Part shown: positions 1-10,400 of the stretch, in pieces | Layout of the letters: every line of letters starts with the position of its first letter | Position numbering within the stretch: the stretch's first letter is position 1 | DNA from: Bacteroidia bacterium | Lineage (GTDB): Bacteria > Bacteroidota > Bacteroidia > Flavobacteriales > Flavobacteriaceae | Assembly: GCA_030430385.1 (NCBI GenBank) | Contig: JAUIFO010000005.1 | Coordinates: 179,420-243,419, forward strand | Direction: 5' to 3' | Length of the DNA: 64,000 bases | Notes under the pieces: model-generated | The model's input: only the letters and a program-made list of their open reading frames with translations | The model's database searches: none | What the model was told of the DNA's origin: nothing | Program-made: the position numbers and the translations under genes

Positions 1-25
1 AACATTACAAAATTAAAATTAATAT

Positions 26-87
26 CTGTAGAAATTAAATTTTCTTTTCTTAGAAATTGATTAATAGCTTTTTCATTTTTCTACAGA
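26..87. repeat. 10-bp inverted repeat at the left edge
   Basis: A perfect inverted repeat, TCTGTAGAAA (25-34) and TTTCTACAGA (78-87), is separated by 43 AT-rich bases. It lies just before a terminator hairpin at 97-119. No coding frame is visible in 1-121, so this may be the tail of a transcript or small RNA that begins left of the window. Its function is unknown. Confidence 0.3.
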
Positions 88-96
88 AAGATTAGA

Positions 97-119
97 GCCT
101 CAATTCGTTGAGGCTTTTT
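97..119 (+). terminator. Intrinsic terminator for a plus-strand transcript entering from the left
   Basis: GCCTCAA (97-103), loop TTCG, TTGAGGC (108-114), then five T. The T run is on the plus strand only, so the hairpin ends a transcript from outside the window rather than murB. Confidence 0.75.
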
Positions 120-121
120 CT

Positions 122-1135
122 TTATATAATATTCACTTCAGCCTCAATAGTAATATTAAACAATCGTTTAACAGTGGTTTGAATAAGTTCTGATAATTTC
201 AAAATATCTTTTCCTGAAGCACCTCCATAGTTAACAAGTACTAGTGCTTGCTTTTTATGGACGCCATAATTGCCAAAAGTTTTTCCTTTAAAACCAGCAG
301 TTTCTATTAACCATCCAGCAGGAACTTTGATTTCGTTTTCTGAAACCACATAATGTGGAGCGTCAGGAAAACTGACTTTTAATTGTTCGAATTCAGAGTT
401 TGAAATTACAGGGTTTTTAAAAAAACTACCACTGTTTCCTATGTGTTTTGGGTCTGGTAATTTACTTTGTCTTATTGAGATTACAGCTTTTGAAATGTCT
501 TGAATTGTAGGTTGATAGATTTCCATTTTTTCTAATTCAAAACTAATAGCACCATAAGTTGTATGTAATTCATGATGTCCTTTTGAAAGTTTAAAGGTGA
601 CATTCAAAATGATATATTGCCCTTTAACCTCATGTTTGAAAATAGAATTTCTGTAAGCAAACTTACAGTCTTCATTAGTAAACGTTTCTACCTTCAAAGT
701 CTCTAAGTTTAGAGCCTCGCAAGCATAAAAAGTGTCTTTAAGTTCAACACCATAAGCACCAATATTTTGAATAGGACTCGTGCCAACATTCCCTGGAATT
801 AACGATAAGTTTTCTAGTCCGCCAAAGTTATTTTCTAAGCACCACAATACAAACTCATGCCAATTTTCACCTGCATTTGCTTGAACTAAAACACTGTGGT
901 CTGTTTCAGAGAAGATACTCTTACCTTTTAGGTTGATATGTAAAACTAATGCGTCAATGTCTTTAGTAAGCAGCATATTACTACCACCACCAAGGATGAA
1001 TTTTTTTGGGTAAGTTGTTGAAGAATAAACCGTTTTTAAATCGTCAACCGATTTGATATCAGCAAAGTATTTCGCCTTGACATCAATTCCAAAAGTATTG
1101 TATGGTTTTAAAGATATGTTGTCTTGTATCTGCAC
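122..1135 (-). CDS. murB: UDP-N-acetylenolpyruvoylglucosamine reductase MurB
   Basis: Cytoplasmic flavoenzyme of peptidoglycan precursor synthesis: NADPH-dependent reduction of UDP-GlcNAc-enolpyruvate to UDP-MurNAc. At 337 residues it fits the long type I MurB. FAD-binding signatures are GGGSN (49-53) and PIQNIGAYG (121-129). YRNS (161-164) and GNSGSFFKNP (233-242) are the substrate and catalytic segments, S237 being the expected proton donor, and a C-terminal Glu lies in EAEVNII. The start is GTG at 1135. It overlaps the TAG stop of the upstream aminotransferase as TAGTG, which points to translational coupling. No in-frame ATG lies close by and the N-terminus is a normal MurB start. Confidence 0.96.
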   Translation of the reverse strand: MQIQDNISLKPYNTFGIDVKAKYFADIKSVDDLKTVYSSTTYPKKFILGGGSNMLLTKDIDALVLHINLKGKSIFSETDHSVLVQANAGENWHEFVLWCLENNFGGLENLSLIPGNVGTSPIQNIGAYGVELKDTFYACEALNLETLKVETFTNEDCKFAYRNSIFKHEVKGQYIILNVTFKLSKGHHELHTTYGAISFELEKMEIYQPTIQDISKAVISIRQSKLPDPKHIGNSGSFFKNPVISNSEFEQLKVSFPDAPHYVVSENEIKVPAGWLIETAGFKGKTFGNYGVHKKQALVLVNYGGASGKDILKLSELIQTTVKRLFNITIEAEVNII

Positions 1136-2325
1136 TAATCCTTGTATACTTTCAAAGCTTCTTTAAGAATATGAATCGATTTCTTTAAGCTTTCTTTATT
1201 TAATACGTATGCAATTCGTATTTGGTTGAGACCAACTCCTGGTGAACTGTAAAAACCAGCAGCAGGTGCTACCATAATAGTTTCACCATCAACATCAAAC
1301 GATTCTAAAAGCCATCTCGCAAAATCATCAGAATTAGAAACAGGTAATTCAGCGATACAGTAAAATGCACCTTTTGGATTGGCTACTTTAACGCCTTCAA
1401 TCTCCTTCAATCCTTCAATTAAAACATTTCGTCGCTCCACATACTCATTAATTACTTCATCAAAGTAACTCTGAGGTGTTTCTAATGCAGCTTCACTAGC
1501 AATTTGAGCTAGGGTAGGCGGACTCAATCTTGCTTGAGCAAATTTTAAAGCTGTTTTAATAACGTCTTTATTTTTTGAGACTAATGAACCAATTCTTGCG
1601 CCACACATGCTGTAACGTTTAGAAACAGAATCAATAACAATGGCATGGTCTTCAATGCCTTCTTCTTGTAGTATGGAATAATGTGTGACACCATCGTAAG
1701 CAAACTCTCGATACACTTCATCAGCAATTAAAAACAAATCGTGTTTCTTTACAATTGATGCTAATTTTTTGATCTCTTCTTTTGAATATAAATACCCTGT
1801 TGGGTTACCAGGATTACAAATGAGTATAGCTTTGGTTTTAGGCGTGATTAGTTTTTCAAATTCTTCAATAGGTGGTAATGCAAAATTGTCTTCAATTTTA
1901 GAAATCACAGGAACAACCTTTACTCCAGACGACGTTGAAAATCCATTATAATTAGCATAAAACGGTTCAGGAATGATAATCTCATCACCTGCATCTGCAA
2001 TACTTCCGAAGGCAAAAAGTAAAGCTTCACTTCCGCCAGTAGTCACGATAATATCATCGTGATTAACATAAATCTGATTGTTTTTGTAATAGTTTGCAAT
2101 TTTGATTCTGTAACCTTCAGAACCTTCAGATCGCGTATAAGCAAGAATATCTAAGGAATGAACTTTAACAGCATCTAAAGCAATTTGAGGTGTTTTGATA
2201 TCTGGCTGACCAATATTTAAGTGATAAACAGTTTTCCCTTGTTTATAGGCAGCTTCAGCAAATGGAACCAATTTTCGTATTGGTGATTCAGGCATCAACT
2301 GTCCTTTAGATGAGATTTTTGGCAT
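1135..2325 (-). CDS. Class I/II pyridoxal-phosphate aminotransferase (AspC-like)
   Basis: Fold type I PLP aminotransferase of 396 residues, in the aspartate/aromatic aminotransferase group. Visible motifs are GGSEAL (97-102, phosphate cup), NPGNPTG (171-177), ADEVYREF (201-208), the PLP lysine K236 in DSVSKRYSMCGAR, and the substrate-carboxylate arginine in NQIRIAYV near the C-terminus. The likely reaction is amino transfer between aspartate (or another amino acid) and a 2-oxo acid, in the cytoplasm. The exact substrate cannot be read from sequence. It is the first gene of a two-gene unit with murB (one-base overlap), and is divergent from the aspartyl protease. Confidence 0.92.
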   Translation of the reverse strand: MPKISSKGQLMPESPIRKLVPFAEAAYKQGKTVYHLNIGQPDIKTPQIALDAVKVHSLDILAYTRSEGSEGYRIKIANYYKNNQIYVNHDDIIVTTGGSEALLFAFGSIADAGDEIIIPEPFYANYNGFSTSSGVKVVPVISKIEDNFALPPIEEFEKLITPKTKAILICNPGNPTGYLYSKEEIKKLASIVKKHDLFLIADEVYREFAYDGVTHYSILQEEGIEDHAIVIDSVSKRYSMCGARIGSLVSKNKDVIKTALKFAQARLSPPTLAQIASEAALETPQSYFDEVINEYVERRNVLIEGLKEIEGVKVANPKGAFYCIAELPVSNSDDFARWLLESFDVDGETIMVAPAAGFYSSPGVGLNQIRIAYVLNKESLKKSIHILKEALKVYKD

Positions 2326-2443
2326 GATTACTTATTTTGAGCTGTAAAGTTCTGAAAATAATCTTAAATTTTATTTAAAAATGGACTATAAAAAATGGAA
2401 ATACTCTCAAGATTTGTAACTTCATTTTATTTCCATTTAGTTA

Positions 2444-3784
2444 ATGTTGAAAAAAGTTACGCTTTTAATAGTTCTTATGGCATGCTTCGCGAATTCATTT
2501 TCGCAAGGAGATTTTAATATATCTTCTAAAAGTAGTGATAAGATTCGATTTAAACTTGTAGGGAATTTAATAATCATTCCTGTGCAACTTAATGGCGTTG
2601 ACCTATCTTTTGTTTTAGATACTGGTGTGAGTAAACCGATACTTTTTAATTTGGCCAATATTGATTCGTTGCAAATAAATAAAGTTGAAACTAAATTTTT
2701 AAGAGGACTTGGAGGTGGTGCTCCTGTTGAAGCGATTAGGTCTAAGCACAATTATCTCAGAATAGGTGATGCTATTAATATTAATCAGGATATTTATGTG
2801 GTGTTTGATAGCTCCATAAATTTTACACCAAGACTTGGAACTCCTGTGCATGGGATTGTTGGTTACGATCTGTTTAAAAATTTTGTGGTCGAAATTAATT
2901 ATGCGTCTAAATATATTATTCTACACAAACCAGAACAATATGTCTACAAGAATCGTAAGAAGCATCAAACTTTTGATTTGACATTGTATCAAAAAAAACC
3001 TTTTTTAACTGGAGAGGTCAAGGTTGGTTCTGAATACATTCCTGTTAAATTATTAATGGATACAGGAAGTAGTGATGCGTTATGGATCTTTGAAAACGAA
3101 ACCAAAGGATTATTACCTTCAGAAAACAGATACTTTGATGATTTTTTAGGGAAAGGACTTAGTGGTAATATTTACGGCAAACGCACAAAAATAGGAAGCT
3201 TTCGTTTAAAGGATTTTGAATTGAACCATGTAAATACGGCTTTCCCAGATTCAACATCTATCAGTATTGCTCGAAAAAATACCGAACGAAATGGAAGTAT
3301 TTCAGGCGAATTGTTAAAGCGCTTCAATATGATTGTTGACTATAAAAATCAAAAATTAACCCTTAAGAAAAATAGGCATTTTGGTGCGGCATTTTCATAT
3401 AATAAAAGTGGAATTATCATTGAACAAAATGGCGTAATACTCGTAAAAGAAAGAAAGGGTAGAAGTGGATTGGGATATAACGATAATGATAATTTTAATG
3501 TTCATGTTGAAACCGTAACACATTACCAGCTTGCTGTTAAACCTGCGTACACTATTGTTGAAATAAGAAAAGATTCTCCTGCTGAAAAAGCTGGACTGTT
3601 GAAAGGTGATATTATTTTAAGAATAAACAATAAGGAAAGCCATACACTCGAACTTCAGCATGTGATTTCCTACTTTAAGGCCAAAGCAGGTAAAATGATC
3701 AACCTTACCATTGATAGAGGTGGAAAGATCATGCAGGTTGATTTTAGATTAGAAGATGTCTTTAAACAAAAAGAACTTCCTTAA
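2444..3784 (+). CDS. Retropepsin-like aspartyl protease with C-terminal PDZ domain
   Basis: Exported protein of 446 residues with a signal peptide (about 1-20, ending NSFSQG). Two aspartyl-protease signatures are present, FVLDTGVSKP (D59) and LLMDTGSSDALW (D206). Both halves of a pepsin-like active site therefore lie in one chain, unlike single-domain retropepsins. A PDZ domain follows at about 350-435, with AEKAGLLKGDIILRIN. This architecture is common in Bacteroidota as an envelope protease of unknown substrate. It stands alone, divergent from the aminotransferase and convergent with the DUF1573 gene. Its stop codon lies inside the terminator hairpin. Confidence 0.85.
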   Translation: MLKKVTLLIVLMACFANSFSQGDFNISSKSSDKIRFKLVGNLIIIPVQLNGVDLSFVLDTGVSKPILFNLANIDSLQINKVETKFLRGLGGGAPVEAIRSKHNYLRIGDAININQDIYVVFDSSINFTPRLGTPVHGIVGYDLFKNFVVEINYASKYIILHKPEQYVYKNRKKHQTFDLTLYQKKPFLTGEVKVGSEYIPVKLLMDTGSSDALWIFENETKGLLPSENRYFDDFLGKGLSGNIYGKRTKIGSFRLKDFELNHVNTAFPDSTSISIARKNTERNGSISGELLKRFNMIVDYKNQKLTLKKNRHFGAAFSYNKSGIIIEQNGVILVKERKGRSGLGYNDNDNFNVHVETVTHYQLAVKPAYTIVEIRKDSPAEKAGLLKGDIILRINNKESHTLELQHVISYFKAKAGKMINLTIDRGGKIMQVDFRLEDVFKQKELP

Positions 3785-3797
3785 GGAAGCTCTTTTT
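3771..3797 (+). terminator. Terminator overlapping the protease stop codon
   Basis: AAGAACTTCC, loop TTAA, GGAAGCTCTT, then TTT. One internal A/C mismatch interrupts the stem. An A run on the left side means it may also work for the convergent DUF1573 gene. Confidence 0.65.
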
Positions 3798-3821
3798 ATA
3801 TGATTTATGTGTCTTACGAAA

Positions 3822-4253
3822 CTATTGTTCCATCACACTTTTTGTTTTCTTTTCTAAAGGGTTTTCCTTTGAAGGATCTATAACCTTTCCTTTGATCATT
3901 AAAGCAACAGTTTCTTGACCTTTAGCATTAGAAGTTACTGTAATTGTTTTTCTAAACGGATTTACACGCTTAGTGTCATACTTTACAACAATTTCTCCAG
4001 TTTCTCCAGGAAGAATAGGTTTTTCAGGTTTTTTTGGAACTGTACAACCACATGTTGATTTTACTTTTGAAATTACTAACGGAGCATCTCCTGTGTTAGT
4101 AAACGTGAATACACGCTTTCCATCTGCACCTTTATCTATAGTGCCATAATCAATAACTTCTGTTTCAAATTCTATTTGAGCGACCTTTTCTTGAGCAGTA
4201 ATACCAAGGCTAAGTAATCCAATAAATAGAATTGCGACTAAATTTTTCATCAT
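3822..4253 (-). CDS. DUF1573 domain-containing exported protein
   Basis: A 143-residue secreted protein with a signal peptide (1-20, ending GITAQ). It has one DUF1573 immunoglobulin-like domain (about 25-125) with the family signatures FTFTNTGDAPLVIS, KSTCGCTVP and ILPGETGEIVVKYDTK. The CxC pair (STCGC) is typical of the family. Such proteins are abundant in Bacteroidota and are thought to act in the periplasm or at the surface, but no biochemical role is established. It is a single gene with a good promoter directly upstream (4276-4305). The C-terminal tail is charged and lysine rich. Confidence 0.9.
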   Translation of the reverse strand: MMKNLVAILFIGLLSLGITAQEKVAQIEFETEVIDYGTIDKGADGKRVFTFTNTGDAPLVISKVKSTCGCTVPKKPEKPILPGETGEIVVKYDTKRVNPFRKTITVTSNAKGQETVALMIKGKVIDPSKENPLEKKTKSVMEQ

Positions 4254-4275
4254 TTAAATTTTAAATTGATACTAT

Positions 4276-4305
4276 CAAAACTAGTTACTTTTTCCCATTC
4301 CGCAA
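4276..4305 (-). promoter_or_regulatory. Bacteroidota-type promoter for the DUF1573 gene
   Basis: On the minus strand: TTG (4305-4303), 19-base spacer, TAGTTTTG (4283-4276). This matches the TTG-N17-23-TAnnTTTG consensus. The expected transcript start is about 15 bases before the ATG at 4253. Confidence 0.7.
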
Positions 4306-4399
4306 AATATATTAGTTGTATTGCATTAATATTAACAAGGTCTTTTTAAATGTTTAACGATTATAAAGACTTTTAATTTCGCAAAAAAAGAAATATAAG

Positions 4400-4407
4400 T
4401 ACTTTTG
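4400..4407 (+). promoter_or_regulatory. -7 box TACTTTTG of valS
   Basis: Exact TAnnTTTG match 30 bases before the ATG at 4438. No clear TTG lies in the -33 region; TTTCG stands at 4377-4381. The TTG inside this box is in frame with valS but is better read as promoter, which places the true start at 4438. Confidence 0.5.
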
Positions 4408-4437
4408 TCAGTCATAAAGCAAAAACAATACCAAAGC

Positions 4438-7086
4438 ATGAGCATACCAACAAAATATTTAGCTTCAAATGTAGAAAGCAAATGGTATAACTATTGGATG
4501 GAACATAACTATTTTCATTCTACTCCAGATGAAAGAGAGCCTTACACAATTGTTATTCCTCCTCCAAATGTCACAGGAGTTCTACATATGGGACATATGC
4601 TTAATAATACCATTCAGGATGTGTTAATTAGACGCGCTCGTTTACAAGGGAAAAATGCTTGTTGGGTTCCAGGTACAGATCATGCTTCTATTGCTACCGA
4701 AGCAAAAGTTGTTGCTAAATTGAAATCGCAAGGAATTGATAAAAACGATTTGTCACGTGAGGAGTTTTTGAAACATGCTTGGGATTGGACACATGAGTAT
4801 GGTGGTGTAATACTTGAACAACTTAAAAAGCTAGGCTGTTCTTGTGATTGGGATCGTACCAAGTTTACGATGGATGATGATATGAGTGAAGCTGTAATAA
4901 AAGTCTTTGTTGATTTATATAATAAAGGGCTCATTTACAGAGGTTATCGTATGGTGAATTGGGATCCTGAAGCTAAAACAACACTTTCTGATGAAGAGGT
5001 AGAGTATGTTGAAAAGCAAGGAAAATTGTACCATATCAACTATAAAATTGAAGGCGAAGATACAACCCTTACCATTGCAACAACGCGACCTGAAACCTTA
5101 TTAGGTGATACAGCTATTTGTATCAATCCAAATGATGAACGTCATGCAAGTTTGAGAGGGAAAAAAGCAATTGTACCAATTTGTAATCGTGTTGTGCCAA
5201 TTATTGAAGATGAATATGTTGACATTGAATTTGGAACGGGTTGTTTGAAAGTGACTCCAGCCCATGATGAAAATGATAAAGTTTTAGGGGATAAGCACAA
5301 CCTAGAAGTCGTTGATATTTTTAATGACGATGCAACTCTTAATCACTATGGTTTGCATTATGAAGGAAAAGATCGTTTTGAAGTTAGAAAAGCCATTGCC
5401 AAAGAATTAGAGGCTTCAGGTGCATTGATAAAAGTTGAAGATCATACCAATCGTGTTGGTATTTCTGAACGCACAAAAGCCATTATTGAACCTCGATTGT
5501 CTGATCAATGGTTTTTAAAAATGGAGGACTTAGTAAAACCTGCTATTAAAGCAGTTCTCGAAGATGAAGATGTTAAGCTATTTCCTAAACGTTTCAATAA
5601 TACGTATCGTCATTGGATGGAAAATATTCGCGATTGGAATATTTCAAGACAATTACTTTGGGGACAACAAATTCCAGCCTATTATTATGGTGAAGGAAAA
5701 GACGATTTTGTTGTTGCTGAAACTAAAGAAGACGCCTTTGAACTGGCAAAAACAAAGATATCAGATATTTCGAACGAAGCTGATAAATCTCTAAAAATAG
5801 AAGATTTGCGCCAAGATTCAGACGCGCTAGATACTTGGTTCTCCTCTTGGTTATGGCCAATGAGTGTGTTTGATGGAATTCGAAACCCTGAAAATGAAGA
5901 GATCAAGTACTATTATCCTACCAATGACTTAGTTACTGGTCCAGATATTTTATTCTTTTGGGTAGCTCGTATGATCATTGCTGGATATGAATACAAAGGA
6001 GAGAAGCCTTTCAATAATGTGTATCTCACAGGATTAGTGCGTGATAAGCAACGTCGAAAAATGTCTAAATCTTTAGGGAATTCTCCAGATGCTCTAAAAT
6101 TAATAGACGACTATGGTGCAGATGGTGTTCGTGTTGGTCTGTTGTTGAGTTCTGCTGCTGGAAATGATTTAATGTTCGATGAAGCCTTGTGTAATCAAGG
6201 GAAGGGATTCGCTACAAAAATCTGGAGCGCATTCTACTTAACCACGCTTTGGGATGTAGAAGATATCGCGCAACCTCAATCAAGTAAAGTGGCATTAGAG
6301 TGGTATCGCTCTAAATTTCAATCGGTTTTAGCCGAAATAGAAGATCATTACAGCAAGTATAGATTAAGTGATGCATTAATGAGTATCTATAAGTTGATTT
6401 ATGATGATTTCTGCGGATGGCTTCTTGAAATGGTGAAACCAGCGTATCAACAACCCATAGATAAGACAACGTATGAGAGTATCCTTCAGATTTTTGAAGA
6501 TAACTTAAAAATAGTTCATCCTTTTATGCCATTTCTAACAGAAGAAATCTGGCAGCAAATGACACCAAGAACACCAGAAGAGGCATTAATTATTGCATCC
6601 TATCCTGACCTTAACGCTTTTGATACGCAAATAATTTCAGATTTCGAAATGGTTAAAGACGTGGTGTCTGGTATTAGAACTATCAGAAAAGACAAGAACA
6701 TCCCTTTTAAGGATACTTTAGAATTGAAAGTCCTTAACAATGAAGGTTTAGATTCTAAATATGATGCTGTGATTTCAAAAATGGGAAATGTTTCTGAAAT
6801 GACTTCGGTTGATGCAACTGTTGAAGGCGCTTTGACGTTTAGAGTAAAATCTAATGAATATTTTATTCCTATGGAAGGAAATATTGATGTTGAAGCCGAA
6901 ATTTTGAAGCTTACTGAAGAATTGAAATATACCGAAGGCTTTTTAAAATCTGTTCAAGGGAAGTTAAGCAATGAACGTTTTGTAAATAATGCACCTGAAC
7001 AAGTCGTGGCAAGTGAACGTAAAAAAGAAGCAGATGCTTTGGCTAAAATTGAAACCTTAAAGTCGAGTTTAGCGAGTTTGAAATAA
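4438..7086 (+). CDS. valS: Valyl-tRNA synthetase
   Basis: Class I aminoacyl-tRNA synthetase that charges tRNA-Val in the cytoplasm. It has 882 residues from the ATG at 4438. An in-frame TTG 33 bases earlier lies inside the -7 promoter box and is rejected. HIGH-type motif HMGH is at 50-53, preceded by [14 protein letters not shown] is at 541-545. The CP1 editing domain lies between them ([16 protein letters not shown]), as expected for deacylation of Thr-tRNA-Val. The anticodon-binding domain follows, and the C-terminal 70 residues form the usual ValS coiled-coil arm ([15 protein letters not shown]). It is a monocistronic gene. Confidence 0.97.
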   Translation: MSIPTKYLASNVESKWYNYWMEHNYFHSTPDEREPYTIVIPPPNVTGVLHMGHMLNNTIQDVLIRRARLQGKNACWVPGTDHASIATEAKVVAKLKSQGIDKNDLSREEFLKHAWDWTHEYGGVILEQLKKLGCSCDWDRTKFTMDDDMSEAVIKVFVDLYNKGLIYRGYRMVNWDPEAKTTLSDEEVEYVEKQGKLYHINYKIEGEDTTLTIATTRPETLLGDTAICINPNDERHASLRGKKAIVPICNRVVPIIEDEYVDIEFGTGCLKVTPAHDENDKVLGDKHNLEVVDIFNDDATLNHYGLHYEGKDRFEVRKAIAKELEASGALIKVEDHTNRVGISERTKAIIEPRLSDQWFLKMEDLVKPAIKAVLEDEDVKLFPKRFNNTYRHWMENIRDWNISRQLLWGQQIPAYYYGEGKDDFVVAETKEDAFELAKTKISDISNEADKSLKIEDLRQDSDALDTWFSSWLWPMSVFDGIRNPENEEIKYYYPTNDLVTGPDILFFWVARMIIAGYEYKGEKPFNNVYLTGLVRDKQRRKMSKSLGNSPDALKLIDDYGADGVRVGLLLSSAAGNDLMFDEALCNQGKGFATKIWSAFYLTTLWDVEDIAQPQSSKVALEWYRSKFQSVLAEIEDHYSKYRLSDALMSIYKLIYDDFCGWLLEMVKPAYQQPIDKTTYESILQIFEDNLKIVHPFMPFLTEEIWQQMTPRTPEEALIIASYPDLNAFDTQIISDFEMVKDVVSGIRTIRKDKNIPFKDTLELKVLNNEGLDSKYDAVISKMGNVSEMTSVDATVEGALTFRVKSNEYFIPMEGNIDVEAEILKLTEELKYTEGFLKSVQGKLSNERFVNNAPEQVVASERKKEADALAKIETLKSSLASLK

Positions 7087-7087
7087 G

Positions 7088-7145
7088 TGATGTCATTCCG
7101 ACTGAAATGTAGGGATCTCTTCGTTGTACTCTGAATGATACATCA
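7088..7145. repeat. Degenerate palindromic extragenic repeat
   Basis: TGATGTCATTC near the left end and GAATGATACATCA at the right end form an interrupted inverted repeat around a GTCATTCCGACTGAAATG-like core. This kind of element is scattered between genes in many Flavobacteriaceae. It lies between the convergent valS and rodA genes, where it could act as a shared transcript end. Confidence 0.4.
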
Positions 7146-7181
7146 ATTTTAAGGCTACTACTACGAAGTCTTTAGTCTACA

Positions 7182-8462
7182 TTACCATTCATTAATCTTA
7201 TTGCTATCGAGCTTTACAAAAATGAACAATAAAATGGTAAAGCCCCAAAGACCAGAACCTCCATAACTAAAAAGAGGAAGCGGAATACCAACGGTTGGAA
7301 TCAATCCCATAACCATACCAATGTTAATGGTAAAGTGAATAAATAAAATTGAAGCCACTGCGTAGCCATACACACGACTAAATTGTGATTTCTGGGATTC
7401 AGCCAAATAAAGCACTCTAATAATAAGTGCTACAAATAAAATAACAACAAAAGCACTGCCTAAAAATCCCCATTCCTCTCCAACGGTACTAAAAATATAG
7501 TCTGTATGTTGTTCTGGAACAAACTTTCCCGTAGTTCTTGTGCCTTCTAAAAACCCTTTACCAGTAAGGCCTCCAGAGCTAATGGCTGTTTCAGACTGAA
7601 TTAGATTATATGCTTCAGCTTTTTTCATTTGCTCTAATTTAATAGGATCCTTTTCCAAGCGTAACCAAAGGCTAATTCTATTTTGTTGATGCTCTTTCAA
7701 ACCATGTTGGTAAAATAATTTTACACCATACGAAAACACGAGGCAAATGATATATATAACGATAGACTGAAGAAGAGAAGCGCGCTTTTTTCTTCGGAAG
7801 AAGTATACGCTAAAAACAATGATTGCACTCAGTATGGCTGTAACGATAATCCCATATTTTAAGACTAAAACACCAAGGATGATGGTTGATAACACAATGG
7901 CAAGATAAATTTGTTGCAAACCCTCTCTATAAAAAACAAAAAAGAATGATGCATAAACCAATGTGCTTCCTGCATCATTTTGTAACAAGATCAAAATTGC
8001 AGGAACAAAAATGATGAGTATAGCTCTTAACTGATCTTTTATAGTATTCATGTCAGTTTGCAAATCACTCATGTATTTCGCAACTGCTAATGCTGTAGCA
8101 AATTTTGCAAACTCACTAGGTTGAAGGGTCATACTTCCTATACCATACCAGGAGCGCGCGCCATTGACATCTTTTCCAAATAGGAATAACCCAACTAAAG
8201 ACAGCATAGCAATGATGTAAATGATACTTGCAAACCGTTCATAGAATTTGGCTTCAATAGAAAGGATGAGTACTATGATGACAAAGGTAAAGCCAATGAA
8301 AATCGTGTGCTTTCCGTAAGGCTGACTCATATCAAAATAACTAACAATGTCGCCTTCATGAGAAGCAGAGACAATATTAAGCCATCCAAAGCCTACAATA
8401 AGTAAGAACAATACAATGATCATCCAATCAAATCTAAAACTACGTCTGCTTTCCAGATTCAT
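7182..8462 (-). CDS. rodA: Rod-shape peptidoglycan glycosyltransferase RodA
   Basis: SEDS-family polytopic membrane protein (426 residues, about 10 spans) that polymerises lipid II glycan strands for lateral wall growth, in partnership with PBP2. Family marks include the N-terminal DWMIIVLFLLIVGFGW span, NGARSWYGIGSMTLQPSEFAK in the middle, and the C-terminal GIPLPLFSYGGSGLWGF. It is the last gene of the mreB-mreC-mreD-mrdA-rodA block, 3 bases after mrdA. The central loop is longer than in E. coli RodA, as is usual in Bacteroidota. Confidence 0.95.
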   Translation of the reverse strand: MNLESRRSFRFDWMIIVLFLLIVGFGWLNIVSASHEGDIVSYFDMSQPYGKHTIFIGFTFVIIVLILSIEAKFYERFASIIYIIAMLSLVGLFLFGKDVNGARSWYGIGSMTLQPSEFAKFATALAVAKYMSDLQTDMNTIKDQLRAILIIFVPAILILLQNDAGSTLVYASFFFVFYREGLQQIYLAIVLSTIILGVLVLKYGIIVTAILSAIIVFSVYFFRRKKRASLLQSIVIYIICLVFSYGVKLFYQHGLKEHQQNRISLWLRLEKDPIKLEQMKKAEAYNLIQSETAISSGGLTGKGFLEGTRTTGKFVPEQHTDYIFSTVGEEWGFLGSAFVVILFVALIIRVLYLAESQKSQFSRVYGYAVASILFIHFTINIGMVMGLIPTVGIPLPLFSYGGSGLWGFTILLFIFVKLDSNKINEW

Positions 8463-8465
8463 ACA

Positions 8466-10400
8466 CTACTGGTTTTGGAGATTTGAATTAGTGTGTGCAG
8501 TATCAGTTGCTGTAACTTTGTCAACTAGTTGTAACGTGGTTTCGCCATTAATTTTAAAAGGTTCACCTGAATATGGTTTGGCATATTCGTTTTCAAGGCT
8601 ATGCGTTAAGATCCATTGTTCCATATCGGTTCTCGTGATATGACCTTTAATGTATTTTTCAATCATTAAACTTGCCATTCTACCAGCAAAACGGCTTCCC
8701 CAATATCCATTTTCAACAAACACAGCAATAGCAATTTTAGGATCATCTTTGGGAGCAAAAGCCACAAAAATGGAATGGTCTGTAAGCTGTGTTTTTACAC
8801 CATCTATTTTGACGAAATTTTCAGCAGTACCTGTTTTACCACAAATATCAATACCCGGAATTTTAAGTGTTGAAGCGGTTCCTTTGTTGTAAACATCAAA
8901 CATACCTTCAATGACAGGCTCAAAATGTCGCTTATCAATTGTGGTTTGCTTTAACGATGTATATTGACTTGGTATGGTGTCGCCTTCAATAGCTTTTATG
9001 ATATGCGGTGTGTAGTAATAGCCTCGATTTCCTATGGCAGCAGCCATATTTGCTAGCTGAATAGGTGTTGCTTCAACTTCGCCTTGACCAATAGCATTAG
9101 AAACATTATAGGTTGAGCCCCAACGATTGTCGCCATAGGCACGATCGTAATAGTCACCATCTGGAATTCGTCCAGGTCGACCAACCGACAAGTCATTATT
9201 TAAAAAATTTCCTAAGCCAAAACTTTTAGCATGCCTCGCCCAATTGTTCATTGCATCACCTGAATCATCACCTTGATCTATAATTCTTCTGTAAATATTC
9301 ACAAAATAGGCATTACAAGACTGCGCAATACCATCATTCATGTCTACTGGACTTTTATGATGATGACAACCCGTTAATTTCCGACTGCCATAATAATATC
9401 CCATTCTACAACTCACTTTGTCATCGGTATCAACCACACCTTCTTGAAGTGCAATGAGTGCATTGATAACTTTAAAGGGCGAACCAGGAGGATATTGTGC
9501 TAGAAGTCCTCTATCATAAAGCGGTTTGGCAATAGAATCGTAATGAAGTTTATTATAATTTTTTGAACGTTCACGACCCACTAAAATATTAGGATTGTAA
9601 CTTGGTCCAGTAACCATCGCTAAAATCTCACCACTGCTTGGCTCTATAGCAACAATACCACCTCGTTTATTGGTCATCAACAATTCGCCATATTTCTGTA
9701 GTTCAGAATCAATAGTGATTGTAATATCTTTTCCAGGTTGTGGTAAGGTGTCAAACTTTCCTTCTTTGTAGGGTCCAATATTTTTATTGAAACGATCTTT
9801 TTGAATGAATTTTACACCTTTAACACCACGAAGTACCTTTTCATAAGAGAGCTCAACACCTTGTTTTCCGATGAGGTCTCCCATTTGATAATAAGGATCA
9901 TTCTTGATGGTTCTTCGGTTTACTTCACCTATATCACCCAAAACATTAGCGCCAATTGAGGTTTGATAATCTCTTAACGAACGTTTCTGAATGTAAAATC
10001 CGTCAAACTTCCTCATTTTCTCCTGTAATACAGCGTAATCTTTCTTTGATAATTGCGGTACAAAAACAGAAGGTAATCGAGGTGAATAGTGATAGGCTTT
10101 ATCGTACTTTTTTGTAAAATCTTCTTTTGTAATTTTTAAAAGATTACAAAACTCTAAAGTGTCTAAAGGTTCTACTTCTCTTGGAATAACCATCACATCA
10201 TAACTTGGCTGATTGGCTACGAGTAATTTTCCGTTTCTGTCATAAACATAGCCACGTTTCGGATAATGGTATTCTTGTCTGATTGCAATGTCATCATAAA
10301 GGCTATAAGCTTCTTTGTTATACACTTGTAAATAAAACAAACGTGCAATAAACAAAATGCCTACAAAAATGACTGTAATTAAAAGTAGAAGTTTCCTCAT
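8466..10400 (-). CDS. mrdA: Penicillin-binding protein 2 (class B transpeptidase)
   Basis: Bitopic inner-membrane transpeptidase (644 residues) that cross-links peptidoglycan during elongation together with RodA. It has an N-terminal membrane anchor (4-24), a pedestal/dimerisation region to about 220, and a transpeptidase domain with all three active-site motifs: SxxK as SPFK (S307-K310), SxN as SCN (361-363) and KTG (522-524, in CGKTGTAEN). The ATG overlaps the mreD stop by 4 bases. The C-terminal tail after about 600 is low complexity and probably unstructured. Confidence 0.95.
   Translation of the reverse strand: MRKLLLLITVIFVGILFIARLFYLQVYNKEAYSLYDDIAIRQEYHYPKRGYVYDRNGKLLVANQPSYDVMVIPREVEPLDTLEFCNLLKITKEDFTKKYDKAYHYSPRLPSVFVPQLSKKDYAVLQEKMRKFDGFYIQKRSLRDYQTSIGANVLGDIGEVNRRTIKNDPYYQMGDLIGKQGVELSYEKVLRGVKGVKFIQKDRFNKNIGPYKEGKFDTLPQPGKDITITIDSELQKYGELLMTNKRGGIVAIEPSSGEILAMVTGPSYNPNILVGRERSKNYNKLHYDSIAKPLYDRGLLAQYPPGSPFKVINALIALQEGVVDTDDKVSCRMGYYYGSRKLTGCHHHKSPVDMNDGIAQSCNAYFVNIYRRIIDQGDDSGDAMNNWARHAKSFGLGNFLNNDLSVGRPGRIPDGDYYDRAYGDNRWGSTYNVSNAIGQGEVEATPIQLANMAAAIGNRGYYYTPHIIKAIEGDTIPSQYTSLKQTTIDKRHFEPVIEGMFDVYNKGTASTLKIPGIDICGKTGTAENFVKIDGVKTQLTDHSIFVAFAPKDDPKIAIAVFVENGYWGSRFAGRMASLMIEKYIKGHITRTDMEQWILTHSLENEYAKPYSGEPFKINGETTLQLVDKVTATDTAHTNSNLQNQ

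Noticed and set aside
4405..4437. Longer valS reading from a TTG start
   Set aside because: The TTG is part of the TACTTTTG -7 box and the extra 11 residues are not family-like.
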